Below, one piece after another: positions 1 to 7,070 of a stretch of 31,248 bases of DNA. Position numbers and translations under genes: made by a program. This stretch comes from a virus, in IMG/VR virus record IMGVR_UViG_3300025646_000204, positions 1 through 31,248 of that record; one strand, written 5' to 3'. The number at the start of each line of letters is the position of its first letter. Position 1 is the first letter of the stretch. The notes below the pieces were generated by a model. The model ran no database searches. It was not told where the DNA came from and saw nothing but the letters and a program-made list of their open reading frames with translations.

Positions 1-36
1 TATGTACAATTATTCCTTCCATATATTTCTATCATA

Positions 37-771
37 TTAGTATCCTAACATTTCTTTTGTCATTAAGTAATCTCTAACAAAATCAGAACGAACAATATCT
101 TCCCAATCAAATGTAATGGTTTTAAATTTCTTTAATTGTTCAGCAATGGCAAGGAATTTATGAATACCTTCCTTTTCATCATTATATTTAAAATCTGACT
201 GCTTGTAATCCCCACAAAAGATAATTTTGGTATCTTCCCCTACTCTTGTAATAACAGAATCAAGTTCATGGAAGTTTAGATTCTGCATTTCATCAACAAG
301 AATGATTGCATTATCCCATGTTGTACCACGGATGAATGATGTAGATTCAAATCGGATTTTTCTTTGTGTAATAGCTTTATTATAAGAGGCTTTATCTTCA
401 AATAGTTGATTACAGATAGCAAGATAAGGTGCTGTATAAGCTTCTTCTTTTTCTTCTTTTGTTCCAGGTAGAAATCCCATATCTCTTGTCGGTACCATGG
501 AACGAACAATGATTAATTCCTCGTATGGTGTGTCAGGATCAAGTACATCCTCAAGAGCAAAATACATTCCTAGAAATGTTTTACCCGTACCGGCACAACC
601 AGCAAGTACTAGATGATACCCATCATCCCATGCATCAAATGCAAGCTCTTGATTCTTGGTAATAGGATCAATCTCTATTAGATCTTCATATCTAACCACT
701 GAACTCCCAGCTCCACCTTTTCCACCATCATTAGTTCTATTCTTTTTACCACGAGCATTTATTTTTTTCAT
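37..771 (-). CDS. phoH: PhoH-like P-loop ATPase
   Basis: The 244-residue product belongs to the PhoH family, cytosolic P-loop NTPases very common in marine phages. A Walker A motif (GCAGTGKT, residues 58-65) and a Walker B motif (ILVDEMQN, in the middle) are visible, with the Q-rich GDYKQSD motif following as in PhoH/helicase-like ATPases. The family is often linked to phosphate stress or RNA metabolism, but its role in phage infection is not settled. The N-terminal 25 residues are K/G-rich and low-complexity. It is last in a run of genes and lies 9 nt after the 77-residue protein upstream, so it is probably co-transcribed. Family call is very secure; function is not. Confidence 0.95.
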   Translation of the reverse strand: MKKINARGKKNRTNDGGKGGAGSSVVRYEDLIEIDPITKNQELAFDAWDDGYHLVLAGCAGTGKTFLGMYFALEDVLDPDTPYEELIIVRSMVPTRDMGFLPGTKEEKEEAYTAPYLAICNQLFEDKASYNKAITQRKIRFESTSFIRGTTWDNAIILVDEMQNLNFHELDSVITRVGEDTKIIFCGDYKQSDFKYNDEKEGIHKFLAIAEQLKKFKTITFDWEDIVRSDFVRDYLMTKEMLGY

Positions 772-780
772 TATTCTCTA

Positions 781-1014
781 TTATACATTAATGGTATTAC
801 CTTTACCAGAACCTTTTTTAACTTTTTTCAAAAGATCACGCCAATCAGTACTTGTTTTACTAATCGTATTGCCCGTTTGAGTTACAAAATTTGGCGTTGA
901 TAAACCTTGTTTAAGATTAGAATTTTCACTTAAAACTATTTGTAATTTATCCCAACTACATTGGATCTCCCACTCTGTATCGTCGCTTATATCAATGATT
1001 GTATATCTAGGCAT
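781..1014 (-). CDS. small conserved phage protein, FmdB-like N-terminus without zinc ribbon
   Basis: A 77-residue protein beginning MPRYTIIDISDDTEWEI. It has the layout of a small T4-like phage family (often labelled FmdB-like) that starts MPxYxF, has a middle SENSNLKQ segment and a C-terminal WRDLLKKVKKGSGKGN tail. No cysteines are present, so it cannot be a zinc ribbon. The start is supported by GGAGG 7 nt upstream. A strong 11-bp hairpin with a GAAA loop sits just upstream of that ribosome binding site. It is followed 9 nt later by phoH. Function unknown. Confidence 0.8.
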   Translation of the reverse strand: MPRYTIIDISDDTEWEIQCSWDKLQIVLSENSNLKQGLSTPNFVTQTGNTISKTSTDWRDLLKKVKKGSGKGNTINV

Positions 1015-1030
1015 TTATTTCCTCCAGTTC

Positions 1031-1056
1031 ACCGACCCTGGTTTCCCAGAGCCGGT
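1031..1056 (-). promoter_or_regulatory. GAAA-tetraloop hairpin in mRNA leader
   Basis: On the minus strand, ACCGGCTCTGG and CCAGGGTCGGT form an 11-bp stem (two G-U pairs) closed by a GAAA loop. It lies between the 52-residue ORF and the GGAGG of the 77-residue gene. No U-tract follows, so it is not an ordinary terminator. An mRNA-stabilising element, processing site or protein-binding operator are possible. Confidence 0.7.
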
Positions 1057-1073
1057 TACTGATTCCTCCCTCT

Positions 1074-1232
1074 TTAAGCAGCCATTCTTTCAGCAATTCT
1101 GGATTCAAGATAATTCAACTTTTTCTCAAGTTTAGTAGCAAGATGTTTATTACCTTTCAGTAATACTTCTTGAATATAAGACTTAAGTTCAGCTGTATCT
1201 TTTTCTAACCTTGCTAATTGAATTTCAGTCAT
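1074..1232 (-). CDS. small hypothetical protein, helical
   Basis: A 52-residue ORF (MTEIQLARLEKD to IAERMAA) with a strong ribosome binding site, AAAGGAG, 6-7 nt before the ATG. It is highly charged, with heptad-like leucine/isoleucine spacing suggesting one or two amphipathic helices (residues 4-25 and 30-50). It fills the gap between the DUF6433-like gene and the 77-residue gene on the same strand. Family not recognised; the clean Shine-Dalgarno and packing make it a likely real gene. Confidence 0.75.
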   Translation of the reverse strand: MTEIQLARLEKDTAELKSYIQEVLLKGNKHLATKLEKKLNYLESRIAERMAA

Positions 1233-1270
1233 GTAGGCTCCTTTCGAAGTTTGTTACAGTTATCACCTAC

Positions 1271-1702
1271 TCATTTTGTAATAAGACCAGGAAATGCTTC
1301 CTGGACCAGTTTCTTGGTAATACCTTTACCAAGAGACTCTTTATTGATCATTTTGACCAATAGTTCTGCATCGTTAGGATGGATAGCTTCCAAAACATTA
1401 ATAAAAATTCTTTCGCGTTTCACTGGCAACATTTTTTCACCAGGACCACCTTTTACAAAGAATTTAAATTGCACGTTTTGTTTTAGAAGTGTTGAGGGAA
1501 TTGAACCTTCTTTGGAAGGCGTATATGGAGGTTTTCCTCCGGGTAGAAGAAACTGAATAGCATCATCATATGTTGCACGAAGCACATCTTTTAGAGCCCA
1601 TGATTCATTTGATTTCAGAATTTGAATCTTTTCTTCTTTCTTGGTAGCTTTTTCAACTAATTCAAGAACTTCATAAATGTGTTTTTTAATAGTATAAGCC
1701 AT
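1271..1702 (-). CDS. conserved T4-like phage protein, DUF6433-like
   Basis: The 143-residue sequence fits a family widespread in marine T4-like phages (DUF6433, recalled from sequence pattern). Recognisable features are a helical N-terminus (IYEVLELVEKATKKEEKIQ), a middle LPGGKPPYTPS motif, and an ending LVQEAFPGLI. No catalytic motif is visible and the function is unknown. It lies 15 nt downstream of the RNase H gene and is probably co-transcribed with it. A TATAAATA match inside RNase H (1825-1832) could give it an additional late promoter. Confidence 0.85.
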   Translation of the reverse strand: MAYTIKKHIYEVLELVEKATKKEEKIQILKSNESWALKDVLRATYDDAIQFLLPGGKPPYTPSKEGSIPSTLLKQNVQFKFFVKGGPGEKMLPVKRERIFINVLEAIHPNDAELLVKMINKESLGKGITKKLVQEAFPGLITK

Positions 1703-1717
1703 GGTATATTGCCTTAA

Positions 1718-2572
1718 TCAACTAATGAATTCATCTAGAACTTCAATAAGATTTCTACATTGATACTTAATAAAGTAGTTCAATACCTTACTTTTGTAAT
1801 TAGATTTATTTTGGTTTTCAAAGGTATTTATAATTTCCTTACGTGTATGATCAGGAAGTGCTGATGTTTCCGTAATATCAATCATCTTTTTATTACGAAG
1901 ATAATTACGATACACTTCTTCACCAAGTGCTTTAGGGTCATTCATTAATACTTCTTTTTTCTTTGCAGAGAGTATATTTTGGCGACGACCTTCGGCAAAT
2001 ACTTTATCATCTGATAGCACATTGGGAACACCATCACCAGCATCACCTGTCAGAATGTGTTCTTGTAGTTCAACACGAGGATTATCCACCTTGATAAACT
2101 TTTTTGTCATCGGTGAATATTGACGAACGTTATCAAATTTGTGTAGTTGTTTGAAATCCTTATCGGCAGATACAATCATCACTTGTTCATAATTGCCAAA
2201 TTCCTGAGTCCATTTTACAATTTCTGCAATGGAATCATCTGCCTCACAGCCCCACTGATGAATAACCTTGTAGGGCATATTATCTTTGATTTCCTGAAGA
2301 ACCATATTGATGATTCGAAATGCCTCATCCCAATCAATTTTAGACTCTTCACGGCTTTCCTTACGTTTAAATTTGTACTCGGGATATACTTCTTTACGCC
2401 AGTTACCACCAGCGTCAGCTACGATAACAACCTCACCATATTCTTTGAACTTCTGACGATACATACGGATCGTGTTCAGAATCATATGACGGATAAGGTT
2501 TTCATCATTAAATTTGGCTTGACCCATCACAATGGGAGCAATGGAAATTCCGGAGTAGTCAATCAAGATCAT
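1718..2572 (-). CDS. rnh: T4 RNase H-type 5'-3' exonuclease (FEN-1 family)
   Basis: In T4 this enzyme removes RNA primers from lagging strands as a 5'-to-3' nuclease of the FEN/PIN-like family. The acidic metal-binding clusters are all visible: an N-terminal LIDYSG aspartate, VADAGG, the EADDS motif, SADKDFKQL, and the helix-hairpin-helix-type GDAGDGVPN. Length (about 284 residues) is close to T4 RNase H. A GTG codon four codons upstream (2584) could also start it; I prefer the ATG at 2570-2572 because a GGAT precedes it at proper spacing. An early-type promoter lies at 2605-2634. Very secure family call. Confidence 0.93.
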   Translation of the reverse strand: MILIDYSGISIAPIVMGQAKFNDENLIRHMILNTIRMYRQKFKEYGEVVIVADAGGNWRKEVYPEYKFKRKESREESKIDWDEAFRIINMVLQEIKDNMPYKVIHQWGCEADDSIAEIVKWTQEFGNYEQVMIVSADKDFKQLHKFDNVRQYSPMTKKFIKVDNPRVELQEHILTGDAGDGVPNVLSDDKVFAEGRRQNILSAKKKEVLMNDPKALGEEVYRNYLRNKKMIDITETSALPDHTRKEIINTFENQNKSNYKSKVLNYFIKYQCRNLIEVLDEFIS

Positions 2573-2604
2573 AGTTTTATCCACATGGTTTTATGTTCAT
2601 CATT

Positions 2605-2634
2605 ATAGTATCACATACTGGATGGCTTGTAAAC
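2605..2634 (-). promoter_or_regulatory. early promoter for rnh
   Basis: The minus strand reads GTTTAC (2629-2634), an 18-nt spacer ending ATGTGA, and TACTAT (2605-2610). The same GTTTAC-N18-TACTAT layout recurs before gp32 and the 64-residue protein at 21356, and resembles T4 early promoters read by host sigma70 RNA polymerase. Confidence 0.8.
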
Positions 2635-2636
2635 AA

Positions 2637-2843
2637 TTATTTTAATTTATTTTTAGCTTGTCTTGCTGCCCATGCAGCCTCAAAGCCAAGTTCGTGCACA
2701 ATGGCTTCATGGTTACCCCAGATTCTTTTAAAGTATGAATCATATATTTTCATAACTTGTTCATCTGACCAATTCTCAGGAATCAGCATTCCTTTTACTA
2801 TCCAGTAATAACGATTGGCTTCCTTACGTTGAAAACTATTCAT
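2637..2843 (-). CDS. small hypothetical protein
   Basis: A 68-residue ORF starting MNSFQRKEANRYYW, tryptophan-rich (five Trp) and helical, ending AARQAKNKLK. The Shine-Dalgarno signal is weak (GTAAAG 7-8 nt upstream). It sits 10 nt after the radical SAM gene in the same direction and its end abuts the rnh promoter. No family recognised. Confidence 0.6.
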   Translation of the reverse strand: MNSFQRKEANRYYWIVKGMLIPENWSDEQVMKIYDSYFKRIWGNHEAIVHELGFEAAWAARQAKNKLK

Positions 2844-2853
2844 TATTTTAACT

Positions 2854-3837
2854 TTACAAATAACTAATTTCTCTAATGTTTGAGTGGTTTAATGAACATC
2901 GTCTAAAGCACGTTTTAGGATTATTTTTAGACCAAGATAATTCTAATAATTTAAAAATATCAGATTGTATAATTTCAACAAATGAATATTCTAATGCATT
3001 AAGTTTATTTAAATCGTTAAATTCAATTATATCATTAAGATATTCGTCATTTTTTTTTCTAAATGAACCTTCAGTATAGCAACAAGGGAATACTAATTTA
3101 TCAAATGAAAGATATATCCTTCTATATTTTTTAGCAAAACATTCTATTTTATTACTATAATTATAAACAATTTCCGGTGATATTTCAGCCTTTTCCAATA
3201 TATTTTTTAAACCATCCTCATAAAATATAAATTCTTTGGTATTTTTAAATCTGGCAGTATTATTAATAATAAATTTTGTAAAATTCATTTTTTTAGCCAT
3301 GTCTTTTGCTGATTCTATTTGATGTTCATTGTGTTTAAAAGGTATAAAAGACCATATTGAAATTGCTTTAGTATTATTAATATATGCAGCGGCATTTTCA
3401 ATAATTTTATTAAAATTAGTATGACGTCTATAAACACTATGAGTATCTTCTAATCCATCAATACCAAATATAACTGTATTATCAATATTACATGATAGTA
3501 TTTTACCTAATTCTTCCCACCAAGATTTTGTTTTTAAACCTCCATTTGTATGAATTGTAATTGTTATATCTTTTTTTGCAATATATTCTATTATTTTTAG
3601 AAAATCTTTTGTTGCTATTGGATCTCCCCAATTACCACAAAAATTATATGATTTTATGTACGGATTTTTATCCATTATAGTTTTAAAATCATAAAATGAA
3701 ATTTGAGTTTTGTTGTCTATTGAAGGTACAACATTATTTGGTTTTGTATTATTAATATTTGTTCTTGCACACATCGGACATGCCGCATTACAAATATTAC
3801 TTAATTCTAAATCAAGATGTATTGGAATATAATTCAT
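2854..3837 (-). CDS. radical SAM protein with C-terminal cysteine-rich (SPASM-like) region
   Basis: The 327-residue protein has the radical SAM cluster motif C16-x3-C20-x2-C23 (CNAACPMC), whose cysteines bind a 4Fe-4S cluster that cleaves S-adenosylmethionine. A GNWGDP motif (SAM-binding GGE-like), HTNG and GIDGLEDTH follow, as in the radical SAM TIM barrel. The C-terminus has FPCCYTEG and TCFRRC cysteines that could hold an auxiliary cluster, as in SPASM proteins. It is a close paralogue of the protein at 4231-5190, sharing CPMCARTNIN and NNTKA and FKHNEHQIE blocks. The start overlaps the GIY-YIG gene by 4 nt (ATGA). Very AT-rich compared with neighbouring core genes, suggesting lateral acquisition. 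Substrate unknown. Confidence 0.9.
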   Translation of the reverse strand: MNYIPIHLDLELSNICNAACPMCARTNINNTKPNNVVPSIDNKTQISFYDFKTIMDKNPYIKSYNFCGNWGDPIATKDFLKIIEYIAKKDITITIHTNGGLKTKSWWEELGKILSCNIDNTVIFGIDGLEDTHSVYRRHTNFNKIIENAAAYINNTKAISIWSFIPFKHNEHQIESAKDMAKKMNFTKFIINNTARFKNTKEFIFYEDGLKNILEKAEISPEIVYNYSNKIECFAKKYRRIYLSFDKLVFPCCYTEGSFRKKNDEYLNDIIEFNDLNKLNALEYSFVEIIQSDIFKLLELSWSKNNPKTCFRRCSLNHSNIREISYL

Positions 3838-4244
3838 TTTAATAAACTTTGAACGTGAGCCCTATGGATTTTACAATTGATAATACCATTATAATAGTTA
3901 TCATCTAGAAGAACATTTCTGGCAAATTGTTCTTTTGCTTCTAAATATCCCATTTCGCCTTTTGTTCTACAAAGATATAATATTTCTCTGTGAAAATTTT
4001 GCTCGCCGTGTTCTTGAAGTAGTTGTTTTACCATGTCTGATGAACCGTAATAGCTTTGCCAATCAGATTCAACAATGGATCTTCTTTTACGAGTTTTACC
4101 TTTTAATGGAGGTAATGTTTTTTTGGACCAAAAGCCTTTTTTGCCAATATACATTTTACCATTGGATTTATCTGTAATAAGATAAACAAATCCTTGATAG
4201 CCTTCAGGTGGTTGTTCTAAAACTTTATTATTATAATACCACAT
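3834..4244 (-). CDS. GIY-YIG family endonuclease (Seg-like homing endonuclease candidate)
   Basis: The 136-residue protein has the GIY-YIG nuclease core: GFVYLI (residues 18-23, the GIY strand), MYIGKK (31-36, the YIG strand), and a downstream glutamate in YLEAKEQF (residue 102) as the metal ligand. Conserved basic residues K46-R55 lie between. Small GIY-YIG proteins starting MWYYN with PPEG are common in T4-like phages and are usually called homing endonucleases. It lies exactly between two paralogous radical SAM genes, overlapping the upstream one by 14 nt and the downstream one by 4 nt. No separate Shine-Dalgarno is obvious, so translation may be coupled. Domain call is strong; homing activity is inferred. 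Confidence 0.87.
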   Translation of the reverse strand: MWYYNNKVLEQPPEGYQGFVYLITDKSNGKMYIGKKGFWSKKTLPPLKGKTRKRRSIVESDWQSYYGSSDMVKQLLQEHGEQNFHREILYLCRTKGEMGYLEAKEQFARNVLLDDNYYNGIINCKIHRAHVQSLLK

Positions 4245-5190
4245 TATTATTTACACTTCTACTATTTCTTGAACACACATTCCAACAAGCACTTGGTTTA
4301 CCATATTTCCATCTATTTTCAATTTCAGTCCATATCATTCCATCCATAATTTCATAAATTGAATATTTTTTTATATTAATTGTTTCTATTCCACATTTAT
4401 TTACTATATCGGATAAATCTGGATCATGTTTGTATCTAGAAGCAGTCCAACAACAAGGCCACAAATAACCTTCGGCTGAAAGATAAATACCTGATCTTTT
4501 TATTGCTTCACATTTTATTTCACCATAAATTTCAGATATTGTACTAAACTCAGCTTTTTCTATTATATTTAAATTATTGTTATCATAAAAACTTACTTTA
4601 TTATTTAAAGGAAATCTATTGGAATATCGACAATTAAAATTTGTAAATCCTATTTCTTTTGCTTTTATTTTTGCTAATTCAATTTGATGTTCATTGTGTT
4701 TAAAAACAAGATATTCCCAACTAGATTTTGCCTTGGTATTATTGATATATGCTTTTGCATTTTCAATAATTTTATCAAAATTGGTATTACGTCTATAAAT
4801 ATGGTGAGTATCTTCTAATCCATCAAGGGCAAATAATACTTTATTATTTGGATTTATGGATAATATATTACCTAATTTTTCAAAATAAGATGTTGTTTTT
4901 AATGATGCATTTGTATGAATAAAAATTTCAGTATTTTCATCGGCAATATATTCTACTATTTTTAGAAAATCTTTTGCAGATAAAGGATCACCATAATTAC
5001 CGGAAAATATATATTTTTTAAATTTAATATTATCAACTATTGATTTAAATTCATCAAATGTAATTTCGACATTTTTTACAAATTCTGTTGTTTTTGAAAT
5101 ATCATTAATATTTGTTCTTGCACACATTGGGCATTGTGCATTACATTTATCAGTTAATTCAATATGAATTTCCTTTGGTTCATAATACAT
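4231..5190 (-). CDS. radical SAM protein, paralogue of 2854-3837
   Basis: A 319-residue radical SAM protein. The chosen ATG (5188-5190) is five codons inside the longest frame. It has GGAG 9 nt upstream and places the cluster cysteines at C16, C20 and C23 (CNAQCPMC), exactly where the paralogue has them. Other shared blocks are SGNYGDP, FIHTNASLKT, ALDGLEDTH and FKHNEHQIE. C-terminal cysteines (LWPCCW, SACWNVCS) could bind an auxiliary cluster. The ribosome binding site lies inside an 11-bp hairpin, so initiation may be controlled. The gene is AT-rich and follows the nrdA/zinc-ribbon operon. Substrate unknown; peptide or nucleotide-sugar modification are guesses. Confidence 0.9.
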   Translation of the reverse strand: MYYEPKEIHIELTDKCNAQCPMCARTNINDISKTTEFVKNVEITFDEFKSIVDNIKFKKYIFSGNYGDPLSAKDFLKIVEYIADENTEIFIHTNASLKTTSYFEKLGNILSINPNNKVLFALDGLEDTHHIYRRNTNFDKIIENAKAYINNTKAKSSWEYLVFKHNEHQIELAKIKAKEIGFTNFNCRYSNRFPLNNKVSFYDNNNLNIIEKAEFSTISEIYGEIKCEAIKRSGIYLSAEGYLWPCCWTASRYKHDPDLSDIVNKCGIETINIKKYSIYEIMDGMIWTEIENRWKYGKPSACWNVCSRNSRSVNNNVVL

Positions 5191-5195
5191 AAAAA

Positions 5196-5221
5196 ATAAC
5201 TCCATATTTCTATGGAGTTAC
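5196..5221 (-). terminator. GAAA-capped hairpin plus U-tract, covering a ribosome binding site
   Basis: On the minus strand GTAACTCCATA-GAAA-TATGGAGTTAT forms an 11-bp stem (one G-U). It is followed immediately by TTTTTT, the layout of an intrinsic terminator after the zinc-ribbon gene. The 3' arm contains the GGAG used by the radical SAM gene starting at 5190, so the same hairpin could hide that site in read-through mRNA. Confidence 0.75.
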
Positions 5222-5230
5222 TTATACCTG

Positions 5231-5392
5231 TTAATCTGCCCACATATCTTCTGGATCTAATTCTTCCCATTCAGTTTGTTCACCACACATTGGACAATAC
5301 AAAGGTAGATCAGAAGCTCCAAATGCTGTTAATTCAAGTTCTGAATCACATACTTCACATGTTGTACCGTATTCTTTTAGATCCTCGTCCAT
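5231..5392 (-). CDS. small zinc-ribbon protein
   Basis: A 53-residue ORF starting MDEDLKEYG, with two CxxC knuckles (CEVC at 12-15 and CPMC at 33-36) spaced as in a zinc ribbon, followed by an acidic tail ending MWAD. The ribosome binding site AAGGAG lies 5 nt before the ATG and overlaps the nrdA stop, so it is the third gene of the nrdB-nrdA operon. Its function is not known; placement suggests co-expression with nucleotide metabolism. The hairpin after it probably terminates the operon. Confidence 0.85.
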   Translation of the reverse strand: MDEDLKEYGTTCEVCDSELELTAFGASDLPLYCPMCGEQTEWEELDPEDMWAD

Positions 5393-5401
5393 TTTAGCTC
5401 C

Positions 5402-7060
5402 TTAGGCTTCGCAGACTGCACAATTCATAATGTCACGTACAAGTTCTTGTGCAGGATTAGCTGATCGTTGGTAATAGAATGTTTTCACTCCAAGTCGCCA
5501 TCCTTCTATAATAAGGCTATTTATATCTTTGGCTGGTACATCAGGATGAATTAGTAGATTCAACGACTGAGCTTGGTCAATATACTTTTGACGTGACGCT
5601 GCTTGTTGTACGATTGAAAGTGGTGTAATTTCAGAGAAAGTTTTAAATACGTCCTTTTCATCTTTTGTCAGGAACTCGAGATGTTGGACTGATCCGCCTC
5701 TTTTGAGGATTGATTCCCAGACTTCGAAAGTGTTCTGTCTTTTTTCTTCCAAAAGTTGAACAAGGTATGGATTCTTGAACGTAAATTTACCTTTGGCAAG
5801 GTCTTTAGTAAAATAGTTGGAGGCAAGTGGCTCAATAGAAGGAGAAACCTGACCAAGAATGAAACTAGAAGAAGTTGTAGGAGCAATAGCAGTGCGAGTG
5901 AGGTTACGTTGACCATATCCGAGTAATCCTTCTGGTTCGCCATATTCAATGGCAAGTTCTTTGGTAGCAGCCATTGATCTATCATCAATAAATTTGGCAA
6001 TTTTAATTGATTCCATTTGAGCCTGGAATGATTCAAATGCAATCATTTTGGATTGTAGATAAGAATGCCATCCGAGAATGCCAAGACCAAGAGCTCTCCA
6101 ACGGACTGCAAAATTATATGATGATTCCATAAACGGAATATCTTTTGTCTTTGTAATATATTCTTCCATGACGGCATCAAGGAAATAAATCATGGTTTCA
6201 ACGGCGTCTGTATTTTGCCACTGATCAAATGTAAGAGCATTCATTGATGCTAAATTACAAACAAATGATTCATCTTCACTAGATGGAAGTGCAATTTCAG
6301 AACATAGATTTGATGCCCAAATAGTTTTATTCTTATCTTTAAGAGCTTGTGGTTTATTATTATTTACCGTATCAGAGAAAAATAGATATGGATAACCAGA
6401 TTCACGACGTTTGCGTAGAACTCTAGCCCAAACATTACGTTTATTGGTATCACCATCAATCATCTCTTGCATAAATTTATCAGAGATACAAACTCCAAGA
6501 GATAGATTATGAATTGATGAACCTTCCTCACGGCACTCAAGGAATTCCATAATATCAGGTGATTCAATATCAAGATAAACCGCCATTGATCCTCGGCGGA
6601 CATTACCTTGTGAAATAATATCTACAGTTGTTTCAAACATATTGGCATAATGGACAGGACCATCTGCCTTGCCGCCGGTATTAATTGCTGATCCACGTGG
6701 ACGAATGGAACCAAGATAACCACTGGTTCCTGCACCCATCTTGGTTTGCATACCAACTTCACCAACCTTTTTTAGAATGGATTCAATTGAATCATCCACC
6801 CATACACCGTTACAAGAAATCGGAAGTCCTTTTTTGGTTCCAAAATTACTCCATACAGGAGAAGAAAGAGAATAGAAACCACGGCTCATGTAATCATAAA
6901 ATTTATCACCAAACCCTTCAATATCAAGAATACGTTCGGCTTCCTTGGCAATTTCTCTTACTCTTTCTTCAACGGTCATATTACCATCAATATAACCTCT
7001 TGATAAAAAGGTCCTTGAGTCTTCGTTTGCCCACCACCATTTGTTCGTTGTATTAATCAT
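5402..7060 (-). CDS. nrdA: aerobic ribonucleotide reductase large subunit (class I)
   Basis: Reduces ribonucleotides to deoxyribonucleotides with NrdB. Visible residues are the first redox cysteine (PISCNGVW), the active-site NLCSEIALP (Asn, Cys, Glu), the partner cysteine in FVCNLASMN, the phosphate-binding APTTSSSF, and the C-terminal shuttle pair NCAVCEA. The protein is short (552 residues) and starts almost directly at the catalytic domain, so the N-terminal ATP-cone that gives dATP inhibition is missing. I chose the ATG at 7060, which has GAGGGG upstream, rather than a longer frame that overlaps nrdB. The gene begins 10 nt after the nrdB stop, in the order nrdB-nrdA. Confidence 0.96.
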   Translation of the reverse strand: MINTTNKWWWANEDSRTFLSRGYIDGNMTVEERVREIAKEAERILDIEGFGDKFYDYMSRGFYSLSSPVWSNFGTKKGLPISCNGVWVDDSIESILKKVGEVGMQTKMGAGTSGYLGSIRPRGSAINTGGKADGPVHYANMFETTVDIISQGNVRRGSMAVYLDIESPDIMEFLECREEGSSIHNLSLGVCISDKFMQEMIDGDTNKRNVWARVLRKRRESGYPYLFFSDTVNNNKPQALKDKNKTIWASNLCSEIALPSSEDESFVCNLASMNALTFDQWQNTDAVETMIYFLDAVMEEYITKTKDIPFMESSYNFAVRWRALGLGILGWHSYLQSKMIAFESFQAQMESIKIAKFIDDRSMAATKELAIEYGEPEGLLGYGQRNLTRTAIAPTTSSSFILGQVSPSIEPLASNYFTKDLAKGKFTFKNPYLVQLLEEKRQNTFEVWESILKRGGSVQHLEFLTKDEKDVFKTFSEITPLSIVQQAASRQKYIDQAQSLNLLIHPDVPAKDINSLIIEGWRLGVKTFYYQRSANPAQELVRDIMNCAVCEA

Positions 7061-7070
7061 TTCTTTCCCC

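Noticed and set aside
1-36. Possible start of a further gene downstream of phoH
   Set aside because: A GGAAGG-like site is visible, but no start codon at a suitable distance lies within the window.
5518-5525. TATAAATA inside nrdA
   Set aside because: It is about 125 nt before the zinc-ribbon gene, but that gene already has a coupled start and early operon; the match lies in coding sequence and may be chance.
6685-7056. 123-codon plus-strand frame inside nrdA
   Set aside because: It is antisense to a well-conserved catalytic region and has no recognisable features.
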